Source: Carboxylicivirga linearis (lineage in GTDB: Bacteria; Bacteroidota; Bacteroidia; Bacteroidales; Marinilabiliaceae). From it: a DNA stretch of 64,000 nt. Both the position numbers and the translations under genes were made by a program. The notes under the pieces are model-generated. The model worked only from the letters and a program-made list of their open reading frames with translations. It had not been told where the DNA came from and searched no databases. The stretch is from NCBI RefSeq assembly GCF_018271995.1, contig NZ_JAGUCO010000011.1, positions 1 to 64,000 on the forward strand. Reading direction: 5' to 3'. Each line of letters opens with the position of its first letter. Position 1 is the stretch's first letter. Positions 1 to 8,824 of the stretch are shown here, piece after piece.

Positions 1-82
1 TTGGGTAATATAACGAAATTGAAAACAAGCTAATGAGCAGTAAATGAACCATTAAGCAATATTAAGAAATAAAAAGTAAGTA

Positions 83-3000
83 GTGTACAATGTATTAAGA
101 ACAATTCTGTTCTTTTGCTTTATTCTTTTAGTAAATAACATCATTTGCGGAACTACTGAACCATCGAAGATTTTATATATACATTCATATGATTATAGTT
201 TCCCGACTGTTCAGGATGCCATGAATGGAATCCATTCTGTTTTTGACACTTGCAACATAATTGTAGATGTGGAGTTTATGGATTCTAAAAGACATGCGGA
301 AGAAGAAAACATCCATAACTTTTATAAATCTATTGAATACAAATTACAAAATAGAAAAAAGTACAATGCAGTTATTGTAAGTGATGACATAGCACTACAT
401 TTTGCTTTAAAATACCAACATGAATTATTTCATCAACTACCTATTATATTTACAGGTATAAATGATGATCATCTGGCAACACAGCAGATTCAAAATGAAT
501 TAATTACAGGAGTAACCGAAGTCATTTCAATAAAAGAAAACATTGATTTGATGCTTGACATATTTCCAAATACTAGACAAATTCACTGCATTATTGATAA
601 TAGAATAAGTGGTAAAAGTGATTTTAAGTTATTAAAAAGCTACCAATCACATTACCCTAAGGTCATTTTTAATGCATTAGACCTATCCCACTTGTCATTT
701 GAAGAATTGGCAAATAAACTAAGACTTATCCCTAATAACGAACCTACTCTGCTCATATCTGCTTATCAGGATAGTTTAAATCAGAACTTAAGTTTTTATG
801 AAAGTTTACATCTAATTAAAACTAACCTTTCTTCTCCTTTATTTCATATGTATCAACATGGATTGGGCAAGGGTATTTTAGGAGGAAAAATGGTTTCTCA
901 TCTGGATATGGGAAAAGAAGCAGCCAATATTACCTATAAAATACTCAAAGGTAAGAACATCAAGGACATTCCTATTCAAAACCACGGACATAACAAGTTC
1001 TATTTCGATTATAACCAATTGAATAAATATAACATTTCACAGAACAACCTCCCTCGCCACTCAATCATTATTAATTCTCCTAGTTTGTTCTATAAAGTTA
1101 GTAAGAATTCACTAATCTTAATTGGCATTTTTCTCACTCTTCAAGGTGTTGTAATTATCTTCTTATATAAGAGTAATAAAACGAAAAAAAGAGTAAAGCA
1201 AGCATTGAGGAGTAATGTACAAGAATTAAAAAACTTAAATGAAGAACTTTCGAATTCTTTAAAAATATTAGAAATTCAAAAACAAGAGATTAAGAATAGT
1301 GAAGAAAGATACCGATTAGTTTTAAAAGCATCGAACGAAGGTATTTGGGAATGGGATTTATTAAGCAATGAAGTGTTTTTTTCTGAAAGATGGAAATCAA
1401 TGTTGGGCTATAATAAAGATGAGCTAATCAATTGTTATCAAACCTGGGAAAACCTTCTTCATCCAGAAGATAAGAAAAAAACAGTCCAACAAGTTCAAGG
1501 CTTCATTGAAGGAGACAATCTTAAATATGAAGTTGAGTTTAGATTAAGGCATAAGAAGGGTACCTATGTTAATATCGAATCACGCGGCCTGTTAATGAGA
1601 AATGAAAAAGGGAAAGTATTTAAGTTAATAGGTGTACATAAAGATATCACTGCCCAATATAAATACGAGGAAAACCTAAGAACCCAGGCAAATAAAAATT
1701 TAGCCTTATACGAAAAATACAAAACGATAAGTGATGAATTATTGACTAAAAACAATGATTTATTGGCTATTGAAGAAGAATTAAGAGCTAGTAACGAAGA
1801 ACTTTATACAACGAATGAAATCATTTCAATAAGTGAAGAAAAATACAGGATGCTTTTTGATAATATGTCTGAAGCATTTGCATTAATAAAAATGGTATTT
1901 GATAAAAATAACACCCCAGTTGATTATATAATAAAAGAAGCAAATATTAAGTTCTTTGAAACTTTCACTTATCTGGATGATACCATTATTAATAATAGTG
2001 TAAAACAAATTGATCAATTAGATCCAGAAAGGGCTAAATTATTTGGCGATGTTGCAAAAACGGGTATTCCCAATCAGTTTTGTGCATATTACTATCAAAT
2101 TGATAAATATTTGAATGTAAACGTGTATTCTCACAAAAAGGGATATTTCGCAGTTGTTTTCACCGATATAACTAATTTAAGGTTATCGACCGTAGAACTA
2201 AAAAATAGCCTAAAACAATTAAAACAAAAGGAACAACTCTTTCAATCAGTTTTTAATCAATCACCTGTTATTATGCTGATTATAAACAACGACCTAACAA
2301 TCACAAACATTAACCATTCAGGAATCCAACTTGCCCAAAAAGATTTAGCAAAAGCCCTAGACCAGCAACCGGGTAATTTTCTCTCATGCATAAAGGCCTC
2401 TTTACATCCTAAAGGTTGTGGGCATTCTGAAGAATGTCATCAATGCGATCTTAGAAACAGTGTCAAAAAAACATTCAAGCAAAAAAGAAATGTGAATAAA
2501 TTGGAAACGAAAATCACTGTTTACAATCAGTCTAATCACCCCAGAACGCTAAATGTTCTGATCTCTACCCTATCATTACCCATTGAAAATGAAGACAGAA
2601 CTTTGATTTACATAGAGGATATTACCGAGTTAAAGTGCAGAGAGATTCAACTTCAACAAATAAACACAGAATTAAATAAGGTAAACCAACGCTTTAAGGG
2701 GCTTGAGAATATAGTAAGTTATAAATCTAAATCTATTGCTGATCTCTTAGATTTTACTCTTAAAAACATAATTGACTTTACTGAGAGTGATTTGGGGGCA
2801 GTATATCATTACAATCAAAACTCGAAAGTATTAATTCTTAATAATGCTTCGCATGATTTTGAACTTACCTTGAACATAGAAGAAAACAAGATGAATTGTT
2901 TATATGATGCTATTCAAACTAAAGAACCTGTAATACTAAATGATCAAAGCATTAAATATTCATTTATCGACCAAAACCAAAAAGAGAAAAAGTTGAATTC

Positions 3001-3169
3001 TTTAACAATTCCAATTCTTGAGAATAAAGAAGTGGTTGCGATATTTTGGGTTGCCAGTGAAAACAACACGTATCATAATTTTTACGCACAACAAGTCAGA
3101 CTACTTCTTGAAACAACTTGGATTATAGTAGAAAAAGAAAAACTAAGAACTAAAAACTTTATGAATTAA
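83..3169 (+). CDS. Membrane-anchored multi-PAS/GAF sensor without a recognisable output domain
   Basis: The protein has 1028 residues and starts at a GTG; no in-frame ATG lies nearby. A hydrophobic signal (about residues 5-22) precedes a periplasmic domain of the ABC-transporter-substrate-binding type (about 28-325, beginning ILYIHSYDYSFPT). A membrane helix follows at about 345-367, then a coiled coil, a PAS_3 domain (about 409-530), a second PAS (about 585-695), a third PAS (about 718-848) and a GAF domain (about 872-1020). The third PAS carries Cys769, Cys779, Cys785 and Cys788 in a C-x9-C-x5-C-x2-C arrangement. Proteins of this build normally end in a histidine kinase; here the chain stops right after the GAF domain, with no H-box or ATPase. 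The next gene is convergent, so no split partner lies downstream. It is probably a ligand sensor acting on a partner encoded elsewhere, or a truncated kinase. Confidence 0.8.
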   Translation: MYNVLRTILFFCFILLVNNIICGTTEPSKILYIHSYDYSFPTVQDAMNGIHSVFDTCNIIVDVEFMDSKRHAEEENIHNFYKSIEYKLQNRKKYNAVIVSDDIALHFALKYQHELFHQLPIIFTGINDDHLATQQIQNELITGVTEVISIKENIDLMLDIFPNTRQIHCIIDNRISGKSDFKLLKSYQSHYPKVIFNALDLSHLSFEELANKLRLIPNNEPTLLISAYQDSLNQNLSFYESLHLIKTNLSSPLFHMYQHGLGKGILGGKMVSHLDMGKEAANITYKILKGKNIKDIPIQNHGHNKFYFDYNQLNKYNISQNNLPRHSIIINSPSLFYKVSKNSLILIGIFLTLQGVVIIFLYKSNKTKKRVKQALRSNVQELKNLNEELSNSLKILEIQKQEIKNSEERYRLVLKASNEGIWEWDLLSNEVFFSERWKSMLGYNKDELINCYQTWENLLHPEDKKKTVQQVQGFIEGDNLKYEVEFRLRHKKGTYVNIESRGLLMRNEKGKVFKLIGVHKDITAQYKYEENLRTQANKNLALYEKYKTISDELLTKNNDLLAIEEELRASNEELYTTNEIISISEEKYRMLFDNMSEAFALIKMVFDKNNTPVDYIIKEANIKFFETFTYLDDTIINNSVKQIDQLDPERAKLFGDVAKTGIPNQFCAYYYQIDKYLNVNVYSHKKGYFAVVFTDITNLRLSTVELKNSLKQLKQKEQLFQSVFNQSPVIMLIINNDLTITNINHSGIQLAQKDLAKALDQQPGNFLSCIKASLHPKGCGHSEECHQCDLRNSVKKTFKQKRNVNKLETKITVYNQSNHPRTLNVLISTLSLPIENEDRTLIYIEDITELKCREIQLQQINTELNKVNQRFKGLENIVSYKSKSIADLLDFTLKNIIDFTESDLGAVYHYNQNSKVLILNNASHDFELTLNIEENKMNCLYDAIQTKEPVILNDQSIKYSFIDQNQKEKKLNSLTIPILENKEVVAIFWVASENNTYHNFYAQQVRLLLETTWIIVEKEKLRTKNFMN

Positions 3170-3210
3170 AGCGGTTTTCCTTTTGGTTCCAATTTATTTT
3201 AGGAAAATAA

Positions 3211-4074
3211 CTAGAATTTGCTAAACAGAACTTCTAACTTTGGAACAATCTTTTCAAGCAATTCATCCGGTACTTTAAAGTCTCCTTCTCCAACACCTAA
3301 TTTAATATGAGGTCTGTTTGCACCATGAAAATCTGTTCCCCCTGACTTAATAAAATCAAAATCCTTTATATAGTTTTCACATCTAAGTTGGTCATATTGC
3401 GAAAAAGAAGGATAATAACACTCTAAGCCATCCAAGCCCAAATCCTTTAGCTCTTTTAATTTTAATTGAACTTCTTCTTCTGAATAACCTTTTAAACCAA
3501 TAGGTAAATGATAATGAGCTAAAAAAGCCTTTCCACCAGCGGCATGAATAGCTTTGAATGCATCTTCGGGTTGTATCAACTCTCCTTCAGTGTATACAAT
3601 CTTATCTAAATATTTTATCCACGACTCTTTTACACTTGAAGTATAACCTTGAGCAACCAAACATTTAGCTATTGCCTGCCTATCCATATATCCACCCGAA
3701 ACAAAGAGTTGTACATCATCAATTCCGATTGCAACTCCCATTGATTGTAGCTTTTCAAAGACGGTAGCAAGTTTTTCTGATCTTTCTTTCCTGTAATTAC
3801 TGTAAATCTTGTCAAAACCATCATTATGAATATCAATACCTAAACCGAGAATATGAATCAAACGATTTTCACCAAATTTGGCACTAAATTCAATTCCGCT
3901 TACTAATGTAATTCCCAACTTATCAGCTTCTTCTTGTGCTTCAGCCAGTCCTGCAATACTATCATGATCGGTTATAGCAACTGCCTCCAAACCTGTTTCT
4001 TTAGCCAGATGAATAAGCTCTTTGGGAGTTAATGTTCCGTCAGAAATGGTTGTATGCGCATGTAAGTCAATCAT
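3211..4074 (-). CDS. PHP-domain phosphoesterase (RNase AM / nucleoside 3',5'-bisphosphatase type)
   Basis: This 287-residue protein has the metal-binding signature of the PHP family: His5 and His7 in DLHAHT, Asp12, the ITDHDS motif (Asp36-His37-Asp38) and Glu62. Length and motif spacing match the YciV/RNase AM group, cytosolic enzymes that remove 5' nucleotides from short RNAs or dephosphorylate nucleoside 3',5'-bisphosphates. Substrate cannot be decided from sequence alone. The gene is single, convergent with the sensor gene, and has a TAnnTTTG -7 box on its own strand 35 bases upstream of the ATG. Confidence 0.87.
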   Translation of the reverse strand: MIDLHAHTTISDGTLTPKELIHLAKETGLEAVAITDHDSIAGLAEAQEEADKLGITLVSGIEFSAKFGENRLIHILGLGIDIHNDGFDKIYSNYRKERSEKLATVFEKLQSMGVAIGIDDVQLFVSGGYMDRQAIAKCLVAQGYTSSVKESWIKYLDKIVYTEGELIQPEDAFKAIHAAGGKAFLAHYHLPIGLKGYSEEEVQLKLKELKDLGLDGLECYYPSFSQYDQLRCENYIKDFDFIKSGGTDFHGANRPHIKLGVGEGDFKVPDELLEKIVPKLEVLFSKF

Positions 4075-4108
4075 GATATATTTTTGTGAAGAATCAAAAA
4101 ACTAGCCG

Positions 4109-4116
4109 CAAAAATA
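4109..4116 (-). promoter_or_regulatory. Bacteroidota -7 promoter box for the PHP gene
   Basis: Read on the minus strand this is TATTTTTG, a perfect TAnnTTTG. It lies 35 bases upstream of the PHP start codon. No clear TTTG -33 element sits at the expected 19-21 base spacing, so only the -7 half is supported. Confidence 0.45.
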
Positions 4117-4229
4117 CATTATGATTCTCAAACAGATAAGTAAGTCAATTTAATTTTTTATTAAGTCGGCCTACAAAAGCAGCTAGAACTAGATAGTCAA
4201 CTTTTAACTTAATACTCAACTACAGTTGT

Positions 4230-4556
4230 TTAGAAGAGATTATTAATCTTAGCAGCCAAAATAAAGTCATTGTCGTGCAAACCATCAATTTTATGAGTCC
4301 AAATACGGATAACTACCTTGCCCCATGTAAAGCAGATTTCGGGATGATGATTTTCTTGCTCGGCTACTTGTCCTACCTGATTAACAAAGTCCAGAGCTGA
4401 CTGAAAATCCTTAAATTTTAAAGATCTTTGAAGGTGATGATTATTCACGGCCTTCCACCTCTCTAACTGTTCCATTCGCTTTGTAACCTCTTCTTCATTC
4501 AGCGGGGGTATTCCTCCTTTACAAGGAACACAGTTTCTATCGATAAAATCTTTCAT
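4230..4556 (-). CDS. Pterin-4a-carbinolamine dehydratase
   Basis: The protein has 108 residues, the usual length for the PCD/DCoH family, which dehydrates 4a-hydroxytetrahydropterin during regeneration of the aromatic amino acid hydroxylase cofactor. The active-site region is visible as ENHHPEICFTW (His70, His71, Pro72), followed by a third histidine (His88) in RIWTHKIDGLHDND. The N-terminus has an unusual Cys pair (Cys9, Cys12). No phenylalanine hydroxylase lies nearby, so the gene may serve a cofactor encoded elsewhere. It is divergent from the response regulator gene. Confidence 0.9.
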   Translation of the reverse strand: MKDFIDRNCVPCKGGIPPLNEEEVTKRMEQLERWKAVNNHHLQRSLKFKDFQSALDFVNQVGQVAEQENHHPEICFTWGKVVIRIWTHKIDGLHDNDFILAAKINNLF

Positions 4557-4772
4557 TTTTATTAAAAGATAAGGAAAATGAAATAGTCATTCAACTTTAA
4601 AAACCGGATCGATTAAACCAATATTTGATCAAAAAAAAGAATGAATATGGCATACTCATTAAATAATTGAATGAATTCATAAAATAGTATGTTCTATCAA
4701 AAAACAATTATCCATCATAATTGTAAACTGTTATACAATTAATCAAAACTAACCATATAATATCTCTTTCAA

Positions 4773-5438
4773 ATGGAAAGATCAGAAAGCAATACTATAC
4801 CTGTTTCCAAAAGCATTGTAATAGTTGATGACCAAAATCTATTTGCAGAAGGAATATCAAAAATAATAAGCGGAATAGATCATGTAAAAGTCATTGCAAC
4901 TTTAGATTCGGGTGAAAATATTGCAGATAAACTGTCAATCTTAAATCCTGATGTTCTTTTTCTGGATTTAAACCTGCCAGGTAAAAATGGTCTGGAAATA
5001 TTAAAAGATATCAGATTTCGATTTCCTAAAATTGTTATAGCCATTTTAACCATGTATGAAGATGCCTACCTGATTAAAAAAATCAAAGAAAATAGAGCCA
5101 ATGCCTACCTTTCAAAAAAAGCGAGCATTGATGAATTAAAGCAGGTAATATTCTCCTCTACAGATGATTCATTTTTCACCAGTGGCAATGTTGAGACACC
5201 TGATAATAAATCTTTTGAATTGGCAGAAGATTCCTTTACCATTAAAGCTCAAATAACCCAGCGCGAGAAGGAAATTATTCGATTAATTGTTGATGGCAGA
5301 AGTACCGAGGAGATTTCTGAAATGCTTATTATTAGTTATGAAACGGTAAAGTCACATCGGAAAAACATTTTTCGTAAACTCAACCTTAATAAAGTTACCG
5401 AACTTATTAAATATGCCTATGAACATCAGCTTTTATAA
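4773..5438 (+). CDS. NarL/FixJ-family response regulator
   Basis: This 221-residue protein has an N-terminal receiver domain (about 14-130) with the acidic pair Asp19-Asp20, the phosphoacceptor Asp65 in LFLDLNLPG, a Thr in the AILTMYED strand and the conserved Lys in YLSKKAS. A LuxR-type helix-turn-helix follows (about 155-216; ITQREKEIIRLIVDGRSTEE). The 3' end overlaps the downstream histidine kinase gene by up to 26 bases, so the two are surely co-expressed as a two-component system. The genes it controls are unknown; the secreted-protein genes just downstream are possible targets. Confidence 0.93.
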   Translation: MERSESNTIPVSKSIVIVDDQNLFAEGISKIISGIDHVKVIATLDSGENIADKLSILNPDVLFLDLNLPGKNGLEILKDIRFRFPKIVIAILTMYEDAYLIKKIKENRANAYLSKKASIDELKQVIFSSTDDSFFTSGNVETPDNKSFELAEDSFTIKAQITQREKEIIRLIVDGRSTEEISEMLIISYETVKSHRKNIFRKLNLNKVTELIKYAYEHQLL

Positions 5439-7284
5439 GTATACTTTAGTCGGTAAGAAAATACCTTTGATACTATTGATAGTGTCACTTTTTGCGTGTA
5501 CCCCACAGTTTACTTCAAATAAGAACCAACCCATCAATCTTACAGAAGAATTTACGACTCAATCGCTTAACGACCACTATTTACTATACTCTTCTGTTGA
5601 AGATATATCAATTGAAAAAAGTATTGCAATTTTCGATACCATTAACCGCCCTTTTGATAAAATAAACTTCAATGAATACCAATGGATCTATTTTCAATTG
5701 AAGAATAGATCGACTCACAATAACTTTACATTTGAAATAAATAATAACTACCTGCATAAATATGAACTCTATCAAATATTTAATGACAGTATTCAATTAA
5801 AAGCTGAAGGAGGAATAGCTTATCCCTATCATCATCGAAATATTGAAAACAGACGCTTTATTGAAAAGCTGTCTATCCCCTATGACTCAACTTACACATA
5901 CATACTAAAGATAGATGATAGAGAAAGAGAAACCAGCTTATCATTAAGAGTTTGGGATCAATCAGCCTTTAATAAAAATGAAGCTAAAGATTTATTGTTC
6001 TACAATTTGTATTTCGGAGGATTGGTATTTATCGCCTTATTTAGCTTGTTAATTGGCTTGATATTAAGGATGAAGGTTTTTTATGCATATAGTTTTTATA
6101 CCTTAATTATGGCCTGGTTTATGTTTGACAACCTTGGGTTTGCCTATGAATTTTTCTATCCTACCCACCCAAATATCAAACGCTTTTTGGATACAATGTT
6201 AATTTCTCCTTTGCTATTCTCATTTTTAAACTTTGGAGCAACCTATTTTAACATACCTCAAAAACACCCTGTTTTGTTTAAACGCATTAAAGTGTATTAT
6301 TGGGCCATGTTGGTATACATTATCTTTTGGGTTTTAAGTGGAGCTCAATTAACAATACATTATTATCTGCTTGCCAACTACACCTTTGTACTCATCACTT
6401 TTAGTTTACAGATTATTATTGTAATCCAAGGCGTAAGATACCAACGCCAAAAAGCATACTTTTTTATGTCTGCCGTTTTGGTATTATTGGTAGGTGCCAT
6501 ATTATTTGCCCTGTCATATGCAGGTCATATCCCCTACGAATGGTTTCCAACCAACCCACTTTTGATGGGATCAGTAATCGAATTCGGTATTTTTTCAATT
6601 GCCTTGATTTTTGAAGTACACCAGATTAATAAAACCAAAAATGATTTGCTGATTGCCAATGCCGAACATCAGAAAAAATTACTGGCTGCCTTTGTTGAAG
6701 GTAGCGAAAAAGAACGTGCCCGATTATCAGCTGAGTTGCACGATAATGTGGGCAGCCGACTGGCACTACTTAAACACAAACTTAACAACACTTCAAGCCA
6801 ACCCAGTGAGGTAAATGATGATTTGGATAATCTATACAAAAATGTGCGCTCCATGTCACATGAGTTATCTCCTCATGAATTTGAAATAGTTAGCTTGCAA
6901 GAATACCTGGAGATTTATTTAAATGATTTTCAGAAAAACACATTCATTACAACTAAATCATACTTTAATAACCTACCACAACAGTTAAATGCTGAAATTA
7001 CCCGACAAATATTCCGCATAATACAAGAAGCTTCACTCAATGTGCAAAAACATGCTCTGGCAAACTCTCTGGAGGTTCAATTAATAGGGCACCCCCACGA
7101 ATTGATTCTCACCATTGATGATGATGGTAAAGGTTTTGATCCTCATACTGTGGACACTAATAACTCAAACGGCTTATTTAATATGAAGACTCGCGTTCAG
7201 GCATTGGATGGTACCTTCGAAATTTCATCTCAGCCTCAAAAAGGAACACATATCCTGATTTCAATCCCTCTGCAAGACCAATAA
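5413..7284 (+). CDS. 7TM-DISM sensor histidine kinase (HisKA_3 type)
   Basis: The 623-residue protein starts at ATG 5413 or at the second ATG, 5419; both overlap the regulator gene. A lipobox-like LIVSLFAC ends the signal. Residues of about 45-185 resemble the 7TMR-DISMED2 extracellular carbohydrate-binding-like domain, followed by seven predicted membrane helices (about 195-400). A dimerisation/phosphoacceptor domain carries His443 in RLSAELHDNVGSR, and an HATPase_c domain shows IIQEASLNVQKHA and DDDGKGFD. This is the kinase type that pairs with NarL regulators, and its partner is directly upstream. It likely senses a periplasmic or surface ligand. Confidence 0.92.
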   Translation: MPMNISFYKYTLVGKKIPLILLIVSLFACTPQFTSNKNQPINLTEEFTTQSLNDHYLLYSSVEDISIEKSIAIFDTINRPFDKINFNEYQWIYFQLKNRSTHNNFTFEINNNYLHKYELYQIFNDSIQLKAEGGIAYPYHHRNIENRRFIEKLSIPYDSTYTYILKIDDRERETSLSLRVWDQSAFNKNEAKDLLFYNLYFGGLVFIALFSLLIGLILRMKVFYAYSFYTLIMAWFMFDNLGFAYEFFYPTHPNIKRFLDTMLISPLLFSFLNFGATYFNIPQKHPVLFKRIKVYYWAMLVYIIFWVLSGAQLTIHYYLLANYTFVLITFSLQIIIVIQGVRYQRQKAYFFMSAVLVLLVGAILFALSYAGHIPYEWFPTNPLLMGSVIEFGIFSIALIFEVHQINKTKNDLLIANAEHQKKLLAAFVEGSEKERARLSAELHDNVGSRLALLKHKLNNTSSQPSEVNDDLDNLYKNVRSMSHELSPHEFEIVSLQEYLEIYLNDFQKNTFITTKSYFNNLPQQLNAEITRQIFRIIQEASLNVQKHALANSLEVQLIGHPHELILTIDDDGKGFDPHTVDTNNSNGLFNMKTRVQALDGTFEISSQPQKGTHILISIPLQDQ

Positions 7285-7313
7285 ACAGAACTTTTTTCTC
7301 TTTTATGGTAATT

Positions 7314-7329
7314 TCCCCCTTTCGGGGGA
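7314..7329 (+). terminator. GC-rich hairpin after the two-component operon
   Basis: TCCCCC and GGGGGA pair around a four-base loop (TTTC) 30 bases after the kinase stop codon. No U-tract follows, so it may act as a weak terminator or a 3' stabiliser. Confidence 0.45.
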
Positions 7330-7401
7330 TAGCGCTTGGTTAGGTACTGATTTAATTTTGACTTAACAACAAGTATAAATTATGATTCTAATACACTAAC
7401 T

Positions 7402-8727
7402 ATGAAAAAACTTTATCTTTTTACAATTTTACTAGTCATATTACCAAATCTGGCAAAGGCTCAGGACTATACAATAAATTTCACAGCAGGAGGAGATGCT
7501 TCAGGCATTGATGAAATTACAGCTACTAACTTAACTACTAATGAAACGATAACCGTACCAGGAAGTGACGCAATTATTCTAAGAAGTGTATCAACTCAAA
7601 TAGATGGTATATCAGCTTCAGAAACTTTACAAATTGCGTCCAATCCATACAATAGTAGTACAACTTTGAAATACCAATCAAAGAGTATTACAAGCGGCAT
7701 AATTTCCATAAATAGTTTATCCGGAATGGTCATACAATCATTAAACGTATCTCTTAGTGCCGGGGATAACCAATTTAAAATTGCTGCCAATAATCCCGGA
7801 ATTTATATTGTTACCTTAATTACCGAAGAGAGTCGAAACAATATAAAAGTAATACAAACAGGATCTGGGGTTGGGCAAATTACCTATGAAGGGTCGATAA
7901 ATAGTATTCAAAAGGTCTTAAAGTCATCGCAGGCAGAAAATGTATTAAATATTTCTCCAGAAGATATAGTTTCCATGAAAATTAGACAAGGCAACCTGGT
8001 TACAATATTAAATGACGTACCTGAAGCATCAACAACCATTGATGTAGAACTTTACGAATGCAAAGATGGTGATAATAACACCTATCCCATTGTTCAGATT
8101 GGTAATCAATGGTGGATGGCAGAAAATTTAAAGACAACCACCTATTCAAATGGAACTCCTATCCCAAATATTACCAGTGATAATGATTGGAGTAATCTGG
8201 AGAATAGTAATTCAAACAAAGCTTACTGTTTTTTTAATAATAATGCCGATTTAAACTTTGGAGCACTCTATACTTATGGTGCTGCCGTGAATGGAGAAAC
8301 TCAGGTTGGTGACAAACCGATTCAAGGTGCATGCCCTACTGGTTGGCATGTTCCAAATGACAAGGAATGGAATGAAATGTTGACCTATTTGATAAATAAT
8401 GGGTTTAATTATGATGGTTCAACCGATGAGAATAAAGTAGCCAAGGCATTAGCTTCCAATCGTGAATGGGAATCATACTATTATGAAGAAGGATTTATCG
8501 GCATAGATTTATCGAAAAACAATAAAAGTGGATTTACGGCTTTATCAGTGGGAGTTCGTTATAATGATGAAGGGTTTTCTGGTCCTGATGGTGCATCTTG
8601 GTGGAGTTTTACCGAATCAGATAGCCAATATGCCTACAATTGGTATCTAACCTCTGATAGTTATGGATTGGGAACAGAAGACACTCAGAAGTCTCATGGA
8701 CTATCTGTTCGCTGTATCAAAGATTAG
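7402..8727 (+). CDS. Secreted FISUMP-domain protein
   Basis: This 441-residue protein has a signal peptide (about 1-20, ending KAQ). The C-terminal half (about 220-441) is a Fibrobacter-succinogenes-major-paralogous (FISUMP) domain: YPIVQIGNQWWMAENLKT, then GALYTYGAAV, then CPTGWHVPNDKEW, ending GLSVRCIKD. These domains occur in many secreted Bacteroidota proteins of unknown role. The part between about 60 and 140 (SNPYNSSTTL, NNPGIYIVTL) looks like a T9SS C-terminal sorting domain fold, yet lies near the N-terminus. The gene sits between the two-component pair and another secreted protein; function is unknown. Confidence 0.82.
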   Translation: MKKLYLFTILLVILPNLAKAQDYTINFTAGGDASGIDEITATNLTTNETITVPGSDAIILRSVSTQIDGISASETLQIASNPYNSSTTLKYQSKSITSGIISINSLSGMVIQSLNVSLSAGDNQFKIAANNPGIYIVTLITEESRNNIKVIQTGSGVGQITYEGSINSIQKVLKSSQAENVLNISPEDIVSMKIRQGNLVTILNDVPEASTTIDVELYECKDGDNNTYPIVQIGNQWWMAENLKTTTYSNGTPIPNITSDNDWSNLENSNSNKAYCFFNNNADLNFGALYTYGAAVNGETQVGDKPIQGACPTGWHVPNDKEWNEMLTYLINNGFNYDGSTDENKVAKALASNREWESYYYEEGFIGIDLSKNNKSGFTALSVGVRYNDEGFSGPDGASWWSFTESDSQYAYNWYLTSDSYGLGTEDTQKSHGLSVRCIKD

Positions 8728-8824
8728 AAATATCATCATTAATCAAACAACCGATTCAATAACATAAAATAAATCGATACAATTTCCTGCTTTTAATCTT
8801 ATAACCTATTTACATTTTAGAGAT

